Shown here: positions 18,407-27,338 of the stretch, piece by piece
Layout of the letters: each line of letters starts with the position of its first letter
Position numbering within the stretch: position 1 is the stretch's first letter
Assembly: GCA_019114135.1 (NCBI GenBank)
Contig: DXGC01000066.1
Span: 1 to 44,145 of the forward strand
Direction of reading: 5' to 3'
DNA: 44,145 nucleotides
Source of the DNA: Candidatus Corynebacterium avicola
GTDB taxonomy: Bacteria; Actinomycetota; Actinomycetes; Mycobacteriales; Mycobacteriaceae
The notes under the pieces: generated by a model
Told to the model about the DNA's origin: nothing
Database searches by the model: none
The model's input: only the letters and a program-made list of their open reading frames with translations
Program-made: the position numbers and the translations under genes

Positions 18407-18445
18407 GAACCCCGCCAGGTCGGTGTGGACGACCTGACGGGGTTC
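18407..18445 (-). terminator. Hairpin downstream of metQNI
   Basis: A 16-bp stem with one mismatch (18407-18422 with 18430-18445) and a 7-nt loop, 22 nt after the metI stop. A long T tail is lacking, but the stem is strong. Confidence 0.7.
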
Positions 18446-18466
18446 ACGAGAGCTGTGCCAGCTGTG

Positions 18467-19171
18467 TCAGCGGCGCATGACCTTCTTGGTGAGCCAGTTA
18501 CCGAACAGCTGCGCGGCCTGGACGATGATGATGATCGTGACCAGGGCGACGTAGATGACGTTGTTGTCGAAGGCACGGTAACCGTACTGGATGGCGAAGT
18601 CACCCAGGCCGCCGGCACCGATGTAGCCGGCCATCGCGGTCATGTCGACGATCGCGATGAACATGAACGTCGCACCCAGGATCAGTGGTCCGAGGGCCTC
18701 GGGGATGATCACCGTGAAGATGATCCGCAGCGGTGAGGCTCCCATGGAACGCGCCGCCTCGATGACACCTGGGTCGATCGAGACAAGATTCTGCTCCACA
18801 ATGCGGGCGGCACCGAAGGACGCGGCGATGACGATCGCGAAGGTCGCGGCGTTGATGCCCAGTCTCGTCCCGACGACGATCTGCGTCAACGGACCCAGGG
18901 CGGAGAGCAGGATGATGAACGGAACAGGTCGGACGATGTTGACCAGGACGTTGAGGATCCAGAACACCGGCCGGTTGGCGAGCACGCCGCCACCACGGGT
19001 GGTGTACAGCAGGACGCCGAGCACCAAGCCGATCACGCCACCGAGAGCCAGGCCCCAGATCGCCATGTACAGCGTCTGAACGATGGCGTCCTGGTAGATG
19101 GGGGATAGATAGCCCCAGTCAGAGTCTGCGGCGAGGAGAAGGGTGTCGGTTGCCGTGTGTGTGGCGCTCAT
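18467..19171 (-). CDS. metI: Methionine ABC transporter permease MetI
   Basis: A 234-residue inner-membrane permease with about five transmembrane helices and the coupling EAA loop, EAARSMGASPLRIIFTVIIPEAL (about residues 138-160). It forms the channel for methionine uptake with MetN and MetQ. The ATG overlaps the metN stop (ATGA), so the two are coupled. Last gene of the operon, followed by a hairpin. Confidence 0.94.
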   Translation of the reverse strand: MSATHTATDTLLLAADSDWGYLSPIYQDAIVQTLYMAIWGLALGGVIGLVLGVLLYTTRGGGVLANRPVFWILNVLVNIVRPVPFIILLSALGPLTQIVVGTRLGINAATFAIVIAASFGAARIVEQNLVSIDPGVIEAARSMGASPLRIIFTVIIPEALGPLILGATFMFIAIVDMTAMAGYIGAGGLGDFAIQYGYRAFDNNVIYVALVTIIIIVQAAQLFGNWLTKKVMRR

Positions 19172-20223
19172 CGGATCTCCTCGATCTCGGTCGTGGCGGA
19201 CAGGGACTGGTAGAAGTTCTCCACGGCGTCCTTCCCGGCGTCATCCGTGGCGGTCATCCGCACGGTGAGACGGCCGAAGGAGTGGGACTGCAGCGTGGTG
19301 ACGCCACCGTGGACGATGTTCACGCTGACGCCGGCCCGCTCCACCTCGGAGATGGCGTGGAAGAAGCCCGCGCCCTCCTTCATGGTGACGGTGAACAGGC
19401 GGCCCACACCGGTGTTGAGGTCGGAGGCCTCGAGGAGGTCCGGGGTGTTGCGCAGGGACGTGGAGACGAAGTTCGCCGCGGTGTCGGTTTTCGGGGTCGA
19501 GAAGACCTCGTAGACGCTGCCCTGTTCGACGACCTTGCCGCTCTCCATGACGACCACGGAGTCGGCGATGGTGCGCACGACCTCCATCTCGTGGGTGATG
19601 ACCACGATGGTGATGCCGAACTCCTTGTTGACCTTGCGCAGCAGCTCCAGCACCTCGTGGGTGGTGGAGGGGTCCAGCGCGGAGGTGGCCTCGTCGGCCA
19701 GCAGCAGGGAGGGGTTCGTCGCCAGCGCCCGGGCGATGCCCACGCGCTGCTTCTGTCCGCCGGACAGCTGTTCGGGGTAGGAGCGGCCCTTGTCGGACAG
19801 TCCGACGAAGTCGAGGAGCTCCTTGACCCGGCTCTCACGTTCCGTCTTGCTCAGGCCCTGCAGCTTCAGGGGGTAGGCGATGTTGCCGGCGACGGTCCGG
19901 GAGTTCAGCAGGTTGAACTGCTGGAAGATCATACCGATGTTCCGGCGGATGCTGCGCAGTTCCCGCTCGGACAGCGGGACGATGTCCCGGCCGTCGAGCA
20001 GGATCTGCCCGCTGGTCGGGGTGTCCAGACCGTTGATCTGCCGCACCAGGGTCGACTTGCCGGCACCGGAGTAACCGATGACGCCGACGATGGAGCCGGA
20101 CGGGATGGTGATGGAGACGTCGTCGAGGGCGGTGACCTCGTGCTTTCCCTGTGCGAATATCTTGCCGACGTTGCGGAACTCTACCTCTGTGCCGGTGCGG
20201 CTGGGCGCTATGGCGTTATTCAT
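19168..20223 (-). CDS. metN: Methionine ABC transporter ATP-binding protein MetN
   Basis: A 351-residue ABC ATPase: Walker A GYSGAGKST, Q-loop QQFNLL, signature LSGGQKQRV, Walker B LLLADEATSALDP and the H-loop His in VVITHEME. The C-terminal about 90 residues form the NIL domain that lets methionine inhibit the transporter from inside the cell (FHAISEVERAGVSVNIVHGGV). The domain is complete, so trans-inhibition should operate. It starts 2 nt after the metQ stop. Confidence 0.95.
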   Translation of the reverse strand: MNNAIAPSRTGTEVEFRNVGKIFAQGKHEVTALDDVSITIPSGSIVGVIGYSGAGKSTLVRQINGLDTPTSGQILLDGRDIVPLSERELRSIRRNIGMIFQQFNLLNSRTVAGNIAYPLKLQGLSKTERESRVKELLDFVGLSDKGRSYPEQLSGGQKQRVGIARALATNPSLLLADEATSALDPSTTHEVLELLRKVNKEFGITIVVITHEMEVVRTIADSVVVMESGKVVEQGSVYEVFSTPKTDTAANFVSTSLRNTPDLLEASDLNTGVGRLFTVTMKEGAGFFHAISEVERAGVSVNIVHGGVTTLQSHSFGRLTVRMTATDDAGKDAVENFYQSLSATTEIEEIR

Positions 20224-20225
20224 GG

Positions 20226-21134
20226 TTACTCGTCCTCGGAAGTGCCCTGGTCGCGGAACTTCTGCTCGGTGTCTTCGAGGACCTGCTCCAGTTCCTCCTG
20301 GGAGATGTCCGCCTGGACCGCAGAGCCCGAGGTGTCTTCTGCGACGGCAGCCTGAACGGCATCGTCCCGCCAGATCTCGACGAGCTTCTGGTAGTCCTCG
20401 TTGTCGACGTCATCGGCGCGGGTCACGAAGACGTTGATGTAGGGCTGGGCGGTCGGGTCGCTCGGATCGTCCTTGTAGATGGCATCGTCGGCAGTGACGT
20501 TGGCGTTCTTCAGGAAGTTGTTGTTGATGACAGCAACAGATCCTTCGTTGTAGGCGACCGCAGTCTGTTCCGCGGAAATTGCGCGTACCTTCACTTTGGA
20601 CTTGCTCTCGTCGATGTCCGCCGGCATCGGGGCGATCAGATCGTCCTGTCGCAGCGTGATCAGTCCGGCCGCAGCAAGCAGCTTGATGGCACGACCACCA
20701 TTGGTGGAATCGTTCTGAATGACGACCTCGCCATCCTCGATGATCTCATCGATGGTGGAGGCGTTCTTCGCATAGATGCCCATCGGGAAGGTCTCGGTTG
20801 CACCGAAGGGCTTGAGGTCGGAGTCGGACTTGACGTTGTACTCGGCGAGGTACTGGATGTGCTGGAACTGATTGGCGTCCAGGTCACCGTTGACCACGGC
20901 GTCGTTGACAGGCGGGTAGTCGGTGTAGGGGACGACCTCGATGTTGAGACCCGCCTTCTTCGCCTCTTCCGCGAAGACCTTCCACTGGCTCTCGCTGGCC
21001 TCGGTGGAGCCGATCTTGATGACGTCGTCGCCGCTGTCATCGCTCATGCAGGCGGTCAGGCTGGCGGCGGTGGCGACGGCGACGACGCCGGCGGTGGCCT
21101 GGCGGGCAACCTTCGTGAAGAGGTGCTTGGTCAT
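20226..21134 (-). CDS. metQ: Methionine-binding lipoprotein MetQ (NlpA family)
   Basis: A 302-residue substrate-binding lipoprotein. The signal peptide ends at LTAC, and the mature protein has the NlpA features VVPYTDYPPVNDAVVNGDLDANQFQH and the TYAKNASTIDEI-like hinge region, with conserved Asn and Gln that contact D- or L-methionine. It is the first gene of metQNI. CAGGAGG lies 5 nt before the ATG at 21134. A McbR-type box upstream suggests repression when sulfur amino acids are plentiful. It is divergent from dnaE2. Confidence 0.94.
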   Translation of the reverse strand: MTKHLFTKVARQATAGVVAVATAASLTACMSDDSGDDVIKIGSTEASESQWKVFAEEAKKAGLNIEVVPYTDYPPVNDAVVNGDLDANQFQHIQYLAEYNVKSDSDLKPFGATETFPMGIYAKNASTIDEIIEDGEVVIQNDSTNGGRAIKLLAAAGLITLRQDDLIAPMPADIDESKSKVKVRAISAEQTAVAYNEGSVAVINNNFLKNANVTADDAIYKDDPSDPTAQPYINVFVTRADDVDNEDYQKLVEIWRDDAVQAAVAEDTSGSAVQADISQEELEQVLEDTEQKFRDQGTSEDE

Positions 21135-21204
21135 GGTGTCCTCCTGGGGACGTCAAGGGTCGTGATAAGGCCCGGTGGTCTCTCATTCCCCGGGTTTCGG
21201 GGCA

Positions 21205-21210
21205 ATGTTA
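21205..21210 (-). promoter_or_regulatory. Candidate metQNI -10 element
   Basis: TAACAT on the minus strand, with GGTTCA as a poor -35 at 17-bp spacing (21233-21228), which coincides with the McbR-type box. The leader would be about 65 nt and holds a small hairpin at 21188-21202. Confidence 0.4.
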
Positions 21211-21227
21211 GTAGGAGTACAGCAAAA

Positions 21228-21243
21228 TGAACCGCTCTGTCTA
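21228..21243 (-). promoter_or_regulatory. McbR-type box before metQNI
   Basis: Minus strand TAGAC-AGAGCG-GTTCA, which matches the corynebacterial McbR consensus TAGAC-N6-GTCTA at 8 of 10 positions (left half perfect). It overlaps the candidate -35. metQNI belongs to the McbR regulon in C. glutamicum (established knowledge). Confidence 0.55.
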
Positions 21244-21290
21244 GTTGGCGTGAACTGATCTCCGGGCTTTACCGGGGGAGGGGTGCGAAC

Positions 21291-21296
21291 TAGTAT
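21291..21296 (+). promoter_or_regulatory. Leaderless -10 element of dnaE2
   Basis: TAGTAT, 7 nt, then the ATG at 21304. It touches the LexA box, so LexA would cover the -10 and the start of transcription and translation together. Confidence 0.6.
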
Positions 21297-21311
21297 CGAA
21301 CACATGTTCTC
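21296..21311 (+). promoter_or_regulatory. LexA (SOS) box overlapping the dnaE2 start codon
   Basis: TCGAACACATGTTCTC has a perfect left half and 4 of 6 in the right half of TCGAAC-N4-GTTCGA. The ATG of dnaE2 forms part of the box. Confidence 0.75.
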
Positions 21312-24300
21312 AAACGGTGGTGCGCTCAGCTGGTCGCGCCTGGAGCGGATCCTCTCCGGCGTCGACACCGGCGCGCTTCACGCCGTCGGCGTCGGCGAGG
21401 GCGGTCGGGAGACGAGTTGGCAGGACGCTCCGGCCACGCCGTCGTCGCCCGCCGTCCCGGCTACGCCAGCCTCCACGGTCCGCTTCGCCGAGCTCCATGC
21501 CGCCGGCTCCTACAACTTCCTGCGTGGCGCCAGCGAGCCGGAGGAGTACATTGCCGCGGCGTCCGGCCTGGGACTCGTTGCCGTCGCCGTGGTCGACCGG
21601 GACGGTCTCTACGGTGCCGCCCGCCTGGCGACCGCCGCGGCCGAGGCGCAGGCGGAACAGGGTGTGTCCGGCCAGGCGCCGGCCACCGTCTTCGGCACCG
21701 AACTTTCCGTCGACGGTCTCGATGAACCACCGCTGACCGTCCTGTGCCGGGGACAGGAGGGCTACCGTCGGCTCTCCCGTGTCATCACCGCCGCGCGGAT
21801 GGAGGACGTCGACAAGGACACCGCCTCCTACCCGCCGCTGGCGGAACTCGCCGACGCCGCGGACGGCACCTGGTACGTCCTCGTCGACCACCACCGCGTG
21901 AGTCGTGCGTCCGACGTGATCACTACCTTCGGCGCAGAGAACTGCCTGGTGGAGCTCTCGCTGACCGCCAGTCCCGCCGACGTCGACCGCAATGCCGCCC
22001 TCCATGACCTGGCGGAGACACACGGCCTCACCGAGATCGTCACCACTGCCGCAACCTGCGCCACCCCGGCCCAGGCGCGACTGGCCGGGGCGAAGGCCGC
22101 CCTGCACGACCGGCACGACGTCACCACCGCCGCCCCGCGCACCCACCCGCTCGGCGGGGCCTGGCTGCGCTCCGGCGACGAGATGGCGGACCTGGCCGGC
22201 GACTGCGACTGGCTGCGCGCCGCCGTCGACACCACCGTGCGCATCGCCGAGGAGTGCTCCTTCACGCTGAACCTGGTCGCCCCGAACCTGCCGCACGCCG
22301 ATGTGCCGGACGGCCACACCGAGATGTCCTGGCTCCGCGAACTGACCCGTCGCGGCGCCGAGGAGCGCTACGGACCCCGTGCCGATGCAGCCCGCGCATG
22401 GGAGGTCATCGAGCATGAACTCGGGATCATCGAGAACCTCGGCTTCCCCGGCTACTTCCTCATCGTCCACGACATCGTCGACTTCTGCCGCCGTAGCGAC
22501 ATCTTCTGCCAGGGGCGTGGATCGGCGGCCAATTCCGCGGTCTGCTACGCCCTCGGTATCACCAACGTCGACGCCGTGGCGTCCGACCTCCTGTTCGAAC
22601 GCTTCCTCTCCCCGGAGCGCGACGGCCCACCCGACATCGACCTCGACATCGAGTCGACCAGGCGCGAGGAGGCCATCCAGTACGTCTACAACCACTACGG
22701 ACGTGACAACGCCGCGCAGGTCGCCAACGTCATCACCTACCGGCGTAAAGGTGCCCTGCGCGACGCCGCCCGGGCCCTCGGCCACGACCCGGGGCGCGTC
22801 GACGCCTGGTCCCGCCGGCTCGAGGACCCGCCGGAGTCCGTGGTCACCCTGGCCGCCATGCTCGAGGGCCAGCCCCGCCACCTCGGCATCCACTCGGGCG
22901 GCATGGTCATCTGCGACCGTGCCATCGCCGACGTCGTGCCGACCGAGTGGGCGCGGATGGAGAACCGCTCGGTGGTGCAGTGGGACAAGGACGACTGCGC
23001 CGCCGTCGGACTGGTGAAGTTCGATCTGCTGGGCCTCGGCATGCTCGAGGCGCTGCACCACTGCGTCGACCTGGTGGAGGAGACCACCGGCACCCGCACC
23101 GAGCTGTGGCAGATCCCGGCGGAGGACCCGGCGGTCTACGAGATGCTGAGCGCCGCCGACGCCGTCGGGGTGTTCCAGGTCGAGTCCCGCGCCCAGCTAG
23201 CCACCCTGCCACGGCTGAAACCCCGCACCTTCTACGACCTGGTGGTCGATGTCGCGCTGATCCGCCCCGGCCCGATCCAGGGCGGCTCGGTGCACCCCTA
23301 CATCCGCCGACGCAACGGCGAGGAGGAGGTCACCTACGAACACCCGTGCCTGGAACCGGTGTTGTCCCGGACGCTGGGGATCCCGCTGTTCCAGGAACAG
23401 TTGATGCAGATGGCCGTCGCCGTCGCCGGTTTCGCGCCGGGGGAGGCGGACACCCTGCGCCGGGCGATGGGCTCCAAGCGCTCCCCGGAGAAGATGGAGC
23501 GGATGCGCGCGAGGTTCCTGGACGGCGCCCGTGACCTGCACGGTATCGGTGTGGACGTCGCCGAGCGGCTGTGGGACAAGGTCGTCGCCTTCGCCTCCTA
23601 CGGCTTCCCGGAGTCCCACGCCCAGTCCTTCGCCTCCCTGGTCTACTTCTCCGCCTGGTTCAAGTGCCACTACCCGGCGGAGTTCTGCGTCGCGCTGCTG
23701 CGCGCCCAGCCGATGGGCTTCTACTCGCCGCAGTCCCTGGTGTCCGACGCCCGGCGCCACGGGGTGACGATCCTGCCGGTGGACGTCAATTCCTCGGATG
23801 TCGAGCCATGCGTGCAGGACGGTGCGATCCGCCTCGGCCTGGCCTCGGTGAAGGGGTTGGGGGAGGACGCCGCGACGGACCTCGTCGCCGCCCGCGACCG
23901 CCTGCACCGCTTCACCGGCATCGCCGAGCTCTCCCGGGAGGCTGGGCTGACCGTCGCCCAGGTGGAGGCGGTGGCCCGGGCCGGTGCCTGTGACTCGCTC
24001 GGGGTGAGTCGACGTCAGGCCATGTGGGCCGCCGGCATCGCAGCGACCGAGCGTCCCGGGATGCTGCCGGGGACCTCCTCGTCGTCCACCCCGGCGTTGC
24101 CCGGTATGAGCTCCTTCGAGCTCGCCGCCGCGGACATCGGCACCACCGGGGTGACCTCCGACGGGCACCCGGTGCGTCTGCTGCGCGAGCAGTTGGACGC
24201 TCTGCCGGGACCGTTCCCGGTCGTCCCGGCGTCCGGCCTGAAGACGGTGGAGGACGGACGCCGGATCCGCGTCGCCGGGGTGGTGACCCACCGGCAACGT

Positions 24301-24537
24301 CCGATGACCGCCGGTGGGGTGACCTTCCTCGGCATGGAGGACGAGACCGGCCTGGTCAACGTCCTGGTCTCCCCGGGGCTGTGGCGGGCGCGACGAAAGG
24401 TCGCCACCACCGCCCGGATGTTGGTCGTCCGGGGCATCGCCCAGAACGGCAGCGGGGCCGTCACCGTCGTCGCTGATCAGCTGGAGCCCTTGGACGACCA
24501 CAGTGCACTGGCCAGCGCGTCCCGCGACTTCCGGTGA
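21304..24537 (+). CDS. dnaE2: Error-prone DNA polymerase DnaE2
   Basis: A 1077-residue C-family polymerase, the catalytic unit of the ImuA'-ImuB-DnaE2 mutasome. The start FSNGGALSWSRLERILSG is the conserved actinobacterial DnaE2 N-terminus, which supports the ATG at 21304 over an upstream in-frame codon. The PHP domain begins at about residue 62 (VRFAELHAAGSYNFLRGAS). The palm holds GRGSAANSAVCYALGIT and PPDIDLDIES, the latter with the catalytic aspartates. The C-terminal OB domain (RIRVAGVVTHRQRPMTAGG) is intact. No beta-clamp motif was identified, as expected since ImuB supplies clamp contact. SOS control is indicated by the operator on its start codon. Confidence 0.95.
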   Translation: MFSNGGALSWSRLERILSGVDTGALHAVGVGEGGRETSWQDAPATPSSPAVPATPASTVRFAELHAAGSYNFLRGASEPEEYIAAASGLGLVAVAVVDRDGLYGAARLATAAAEAQAEQGVSGQAPATVFGTELSVDGLDEPPLTVLCRGQEGYRRLSRVITAARMEDVDKDTASYPPLAELADAADGTWYVLVDHHRVSRASDVITTFGAENCLVELSLTASPADVDRNAALHDLAETHGLTEIVTTAATCATPAQARLAGAKAALHDRHDVTTAAPRTHPLGGAWLRSGDEMADLAGDCDWLRAAVDTTVRIAEECSFTLNLVAPNLPHADVPDGHTEMSWLRELTRRGAEERYGPRADAARAWEVIEHELGIIENLGFPGYFLIVHDIVDFCRRSDIFCQGRGSAANSAVCYALGITNVDAVASDLLFERFLSPERDGPPDIDLDIESTRREEAIQYVYNHYGRDNAAQVANVITYRRKGALRDAARALGHDPGRVDAWSRRLEDPPESVVTLAAMLEGQPRHLGIHSGGMVICDRAIADVVPTEWARMENRSVVQWDKDDCAAVGLVKFDLLGLGMLEALHHCVDLVEETTGTRTELWQIPAEDPAVYEMLSAADAVGVFQVESRAQLATLPRLKPRTFYDLVVDVALIRPGPIQGGSVHPYIRRRNGEEEVTYEHPCLEPVLSRTLGIPLFQEQLMQMAVAVAGFAPGEADTLRRAMGSKRSPEKMERMRARFLDGARDLHGIGVDVAERLWDKVVAFASYGFPESHAQSFASLVYFSAWFKCHYPAEFCVALLRAQPMGFYSPQSLVSDARRHGVTILPVDVNSSDVEPCVQDGAIRLGLASVKGLGEDAATDLVAARDRLHRFTGIAELSREAGLTVAQVEAVARAGACDSLGVSRRQAMWAAGIAATERPGMLPGTSSSSTPALPGMSSFELAAADIGTTGVTSDGHPVRLLREQLDALPGPFPVVPASGLKTVEDGRRIRVAGVVTHRQRPMTAGGVTFLGMEDETGLVNVLVSPGLWRARRKVATTARMLVVRGIAQNGSGAVTVVADQLEPLDDHSALASASRDFR

Positions 24538-24570
24538 CTCACGCAGCGACTACTGCAGGCCATGCCGAGG

Positions 24571-26076
24571 TCATTCGTCGATGGTCGCGATCTTTCTGGA
24601 TATCCACCTACGTGCCAGCAACAACAGCGCACTGAGTACCACACTGACCCCGAACAGCGTGAGGAAGTAAGTGCGTTCGCCCGACGCATCGGACGGGTCG
24701 TACTGCGACGCCAGTGTGCCCGACAACGCGGTACCGAGGCTCACGGACAGCATCCACAGTGCGAACATCCGGGTGGGGAACGCTTGGGGAGCAAGGCGGG
24801 TGGCCAGCGAGTTGCCCACCGGACTGAGCAGAAGTTCAGCAATGGTGAAAAGGAACAGGATACCTACCAGAGCCAGAAGCGGCGTCGAGTTCGCTTCGCC
24901 CCCGGCGAACGGGACGAATCCCAGCATGGACAGGCCGATGATCACGATGGATACACCGAACTTCGTAGCGTAGGAGGGTTGCCGGTCTCCCAGACGGGTC
25001 CAGATCGCTCCGAAAACGCCGGCAAAGATGATGATCATCAGCGGGTTGATCGACTGGACGAAACCGGGGGAAAGCTCGACCCCGAGAATCGTGCGGTTGA
25101 GGCGTTCATCCGAGTAGACCGCGATGACGGAGCTCTGCTGCTGGAACATTGACCAGAAAAGGACCGAGGCCAGGAACATCGGTATGAACCCGACCAGTCG
25201 CGACCGTTCCTCCGGCGACACAAGCGGTGACCTGTACATCTGGACCCACATGATCACGGCGGTTACCAGAGCGACGAGTGCGGCAAAGTCAGACAACCGG
25301 CCGACCGCGAGGATCCCGGTGGCGAACAGCAGCACCACCGCAATCACGACGACAGTTCCGATGCCGAAGATGGGCAGATAGTGGTTTGTGGGGAGCGGAT
25401 TCGTGACGCTCTGGTCTGTGGTCCCGATCGTCCGTCGACGCGACACGGAATACTGGATGAGACCGATAGCCATCATGACCGCTGCAGCGCCGAAGCCCCA
25501 GTGGAAGCCCTGCCAGCCCCAGAGTGCATTGCAGATGAGCGGCCCGATCAGAGCACCCAGGTTGACGCCCATGTAGTAGATGGAGAATCCACCGTCACGA
25601 CGTTGGTCGCCGCGCGAGTACAGGGAGCCCAGGATTACCTGCGACGTGGTCTTCACCGTGCCGGAGCCGACCGCAACCGCGATCAGCCCTATGGTCACTC
25701 CGACGACCCCTGGGACGATGGCCAGGCTGATGTGGCCGAACATGACCAGGATGGCCGCGTAAAACAAGGTCCGTTCAGCCGACAGGATCCGGTCAGCGAC
25801 CCATGCGCCGAACACGCTGGTGAGGTAGACCAGCCCGCCGTAGGCGCCCATGATGGATACGGCGACGCTCTGGTCGATACCGAGACCGCCTTCGCTGACG
25901 GCGTAGTAGAGGTAGTAGACGAGGATTGCCTGGAGTCCGTAGTAGCTGAACCGCTCCCACATCTCCACCCCGGACAATGTGGCCAGTCCCATGGGATGAC
26001 CGAAGAATGTCCGTCTGGTGAGTCCATCTGTGGCGGGTGACTGGTTCTCTATGTCGTCGTGAGGGGTGTGGGACAT
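24571..26076 (-). CDS. POT/PTR2-family proton-coupled peptide transporter
   Basis: A 501-residue major-facilitator protein importing di- and tripeptides with protons. The family signatures are GVEMWERFSYYGLQAIL (the ExxERFxYYG motif) near residue 35 and GFSIYYMGVNLGALIGPL, the PTR2 signature, near 160. About 14 hydrophobic segments are seen. The ATG at 26076 gives a normal N-terminus, though the ribosome site GGAG is 14 nt away; an in-frame GTG at 26127 is possible. The gene is visibly less GC-rich and less biased in codon use than its neighbours, which hints at separate acquisition. It is convergent with dnaE2. Together with the nearby peptidases it suggests growth on peptides. Confidence 0.9.
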   Translation of the reverse strand: MSHTPHDDIENQSPATDGLTRRTFFGHPMGLATLSGVEMWERFSYYGLQAILVYYLYYAVSEGGLGIDQSVAVSIMGAYGGLVYLTSVFGAWVADRILSAERTLFYAAILVMFGHISLAIVPGVVGVTIGLIAVAVGSGTVKTTSQVILGSLYSRGDQRRDGGFSIYYMGVNLGALIGPLICNALWGWQGFHWGFGAAAVMMAIGLIQYSVSRRRTIGTTDQSVTNPLPTNHYLPIFGIGTVVVIAVVLLFATGILAVGRLSDFAALVALVTAVIMWVQMYRSPLVSPEERSRLVGFIPMFLASVLFWSMFQQQSSVIAVYSDERLNRTILGVELSPGFVQSINPLMIIIFAGVFGAIWTRLGDRQPSYATKFGVSIVIIGLSMLGFVPFAGGEANSTPLLALVGILFLFTIAELLLSPVGNSLATRLAPQAFPTRMFALWMLSVSLGTALSGTLASQYDPSDASGERTYFLTLFGVSVVLSALLLLARRWISRKIATIDE

Positions 26077-26182
26077 GGTGAACCATCTTGCTCCGGCCAG
26101 TGGCTCGAGAGAAATCTTGCGGCCCACCGTAACTCAGAATTAATTGGTGAAGACACCGCCTCCTGCGACTTCCGGTAGCCGC

Positions 26183-27145
26183 CTACACAGCCGCGTGCCG
26201 GTGCCAGCTCCCGAAGTCCTCCGCCACCGTGGCCGCCAACTCCCGGTAGGCCCGGAACGTCCTCGGATGGAGCCGGTCCAGGTCGACCACCCCGCCCTCG
26301 GACAGGTGCCGGTCGAAGGGGATGCCGCGTACCGCCCGGGTCCGGGCGGCGAAGTGCGAGGTCAGTACCTCCGGGTCCACCGCCGCCTGACCCGGGTGTG
26401 CCCCAGAGACCACGACCACGGCATTGGCCACCAGGTCACCGTGCCCGTGGTGGTCCAGCCAGTCCAGCGTCGCCTCCGCCGAGCGGGCCCCGTCCAACGC
26501 CGGCGAGGTGACCAGCACCAGCATGTGCGCCAGGTCCAGCACCCCGGACATGGCGCTGTGCATCAGACCCGTCCCGCAGTCGGTGAGGATGATGTTGTAG
26601 TGGTGCTGCAGGATGTCGACGGTGCGCCGGTAGTCGTCCTCGCTGAAGGCCTCCGACACCGCCGGGTCCCGGTCGGAGCCGATGACCTCCAACCGGCTCG
26701 ACGCCTGACTGGTGCAGGAACGGACCTGCGGGTAGCGGGAGGCGTCCGGAAGCTTCAGCAGGTCACGGACGGTCGGCTCCGCATCGTCGACCACCCGGCG
26801 GGCGAGCGTGCCGAGGTCCGGGTTGGCGTCCACCGCGATGACGCGGTCGCCGCGCAACGAGGCGAAGACGCCGCCCAGCGCCACGGTGGAGGTCGTCTTG
26901 CCCACGCCGCCCTTCAGACTGAGCACGGCGATGCGGTAGTCGCCCCGTAGGGGAGTGCAGATGCGTTCCTGGACCTGGCGTTCCGCGGCCTGGATCGTGG
27001 ATTCGCCCGGATTGAAGCGTCCGCCGGTCGCGCGGTGGACGAGTCGGCGCCACCCCGACGGCGGTGCGGCGTCCACCGCGCCGATCATCGTCGAGGCGTC
27101 GAGATGTGTGGTGTGTCCTGGTTCGACAGGAAAAGTGGTGGTCAC
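26183..27145 (-). CDS. MinD/ParA-type ATPase similar to ESX-associated EspI
   Basis: A 320-residue P-loop ATPase with the deviant Walker A LKGGVGKTT at about 76-84, the switch I region VDANPDLGTLARR and a switch II region NIILTDCGTGLMH. The N-terminal segment RRLVHRATGGRFNPGES is the one seen just before the ATPase domain in EspI-type proteins of ESX secretion loci. The long proline-rich N-terminus of EspI is missing, and no ESX gene (eccC, esxA/B, PE/PPE) is near. It probably acts as a regulatory or positioning ATPase; its target is unknown. The GTG start at 27145 is preceded by a G-rich AGGGGGGA site; longer in-frame starts exist. Confidence 0.8.
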   Translation of the reverse strand: MTTTFPVEPGHTTHLDASTMIGAVDAAPPSGWRRLVHRATGGRFNPGESTIQAAERQVQERICTPLRGDYRIAVLSLKGGVGKTTSTVALGGVFASLRGDRVIAVDANPDLGTLARRVVDDAEPTVRDLLKLPDASRYPQVRSCTSQASSRLEVIGSDRDPAVSEAFSEDDYRRTVDILQHHYNIILTDCGTGLMHSAMSGVLDLAHMLVLVTSPALDGARSAEATLDWLDHHGHGDLVANAVVVVSGAHPGQAAVDPEVLTSHFAARTRAVRGIPFDRHLSEGGVVDLDRLHPRTFRAYRELAATVAEDFGSWHRHAAV

Positions 27146-27202
27146 GAGAGTCCCCCCTGGTCGGCTGCATGATTCAACCGGGTGTGGTGATGAAAGAACA
27201 GT

Positions 27203-27212
27203 CCCCCCCCCC
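27203..27212. repeat. Homopolymer of ten C (G on the minus strand)
   Basis: Ten C in a row, about 58 nt upstream of the EspI-like ATPase start, in its likely promoter. A second run of six C is at 27152-27157. Confidence 0.8.
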
Positions 27213-27270
27213 GGCCCAAGGCCGACAGTACCTGCAGGGGAATGCCCGCGGGGAGCTTTTCGCACAGAAA

Positions 27271-27301
27271 ACTCCAGCCCCGTGGTCAGGGCTGGAGTCA
27301 G
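27271..27301 (-). terminator. Terminator of the secretory lipase gene
   Basis: A perfect 10-bp stem (27271-27280 with 27289-27298) and 8-nt loop. On the minus strand the stem is followed by TTTCTG, so it ends transcription of the lipase gene, about 40 nt after its stop. Confidence 0.82.
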
Positions 27302-27338
27302 CTGGTGGTTCTCGTTGCGCTCAGGTCAGTATTTGTTC

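Noticed and set aside
21135..21290. SAM riboswitch before metQNI
   Set aside because: The leader is about 65 nt with one small hairpin, too short and without the conserved SAM aptamer elements; an operator explains control better.
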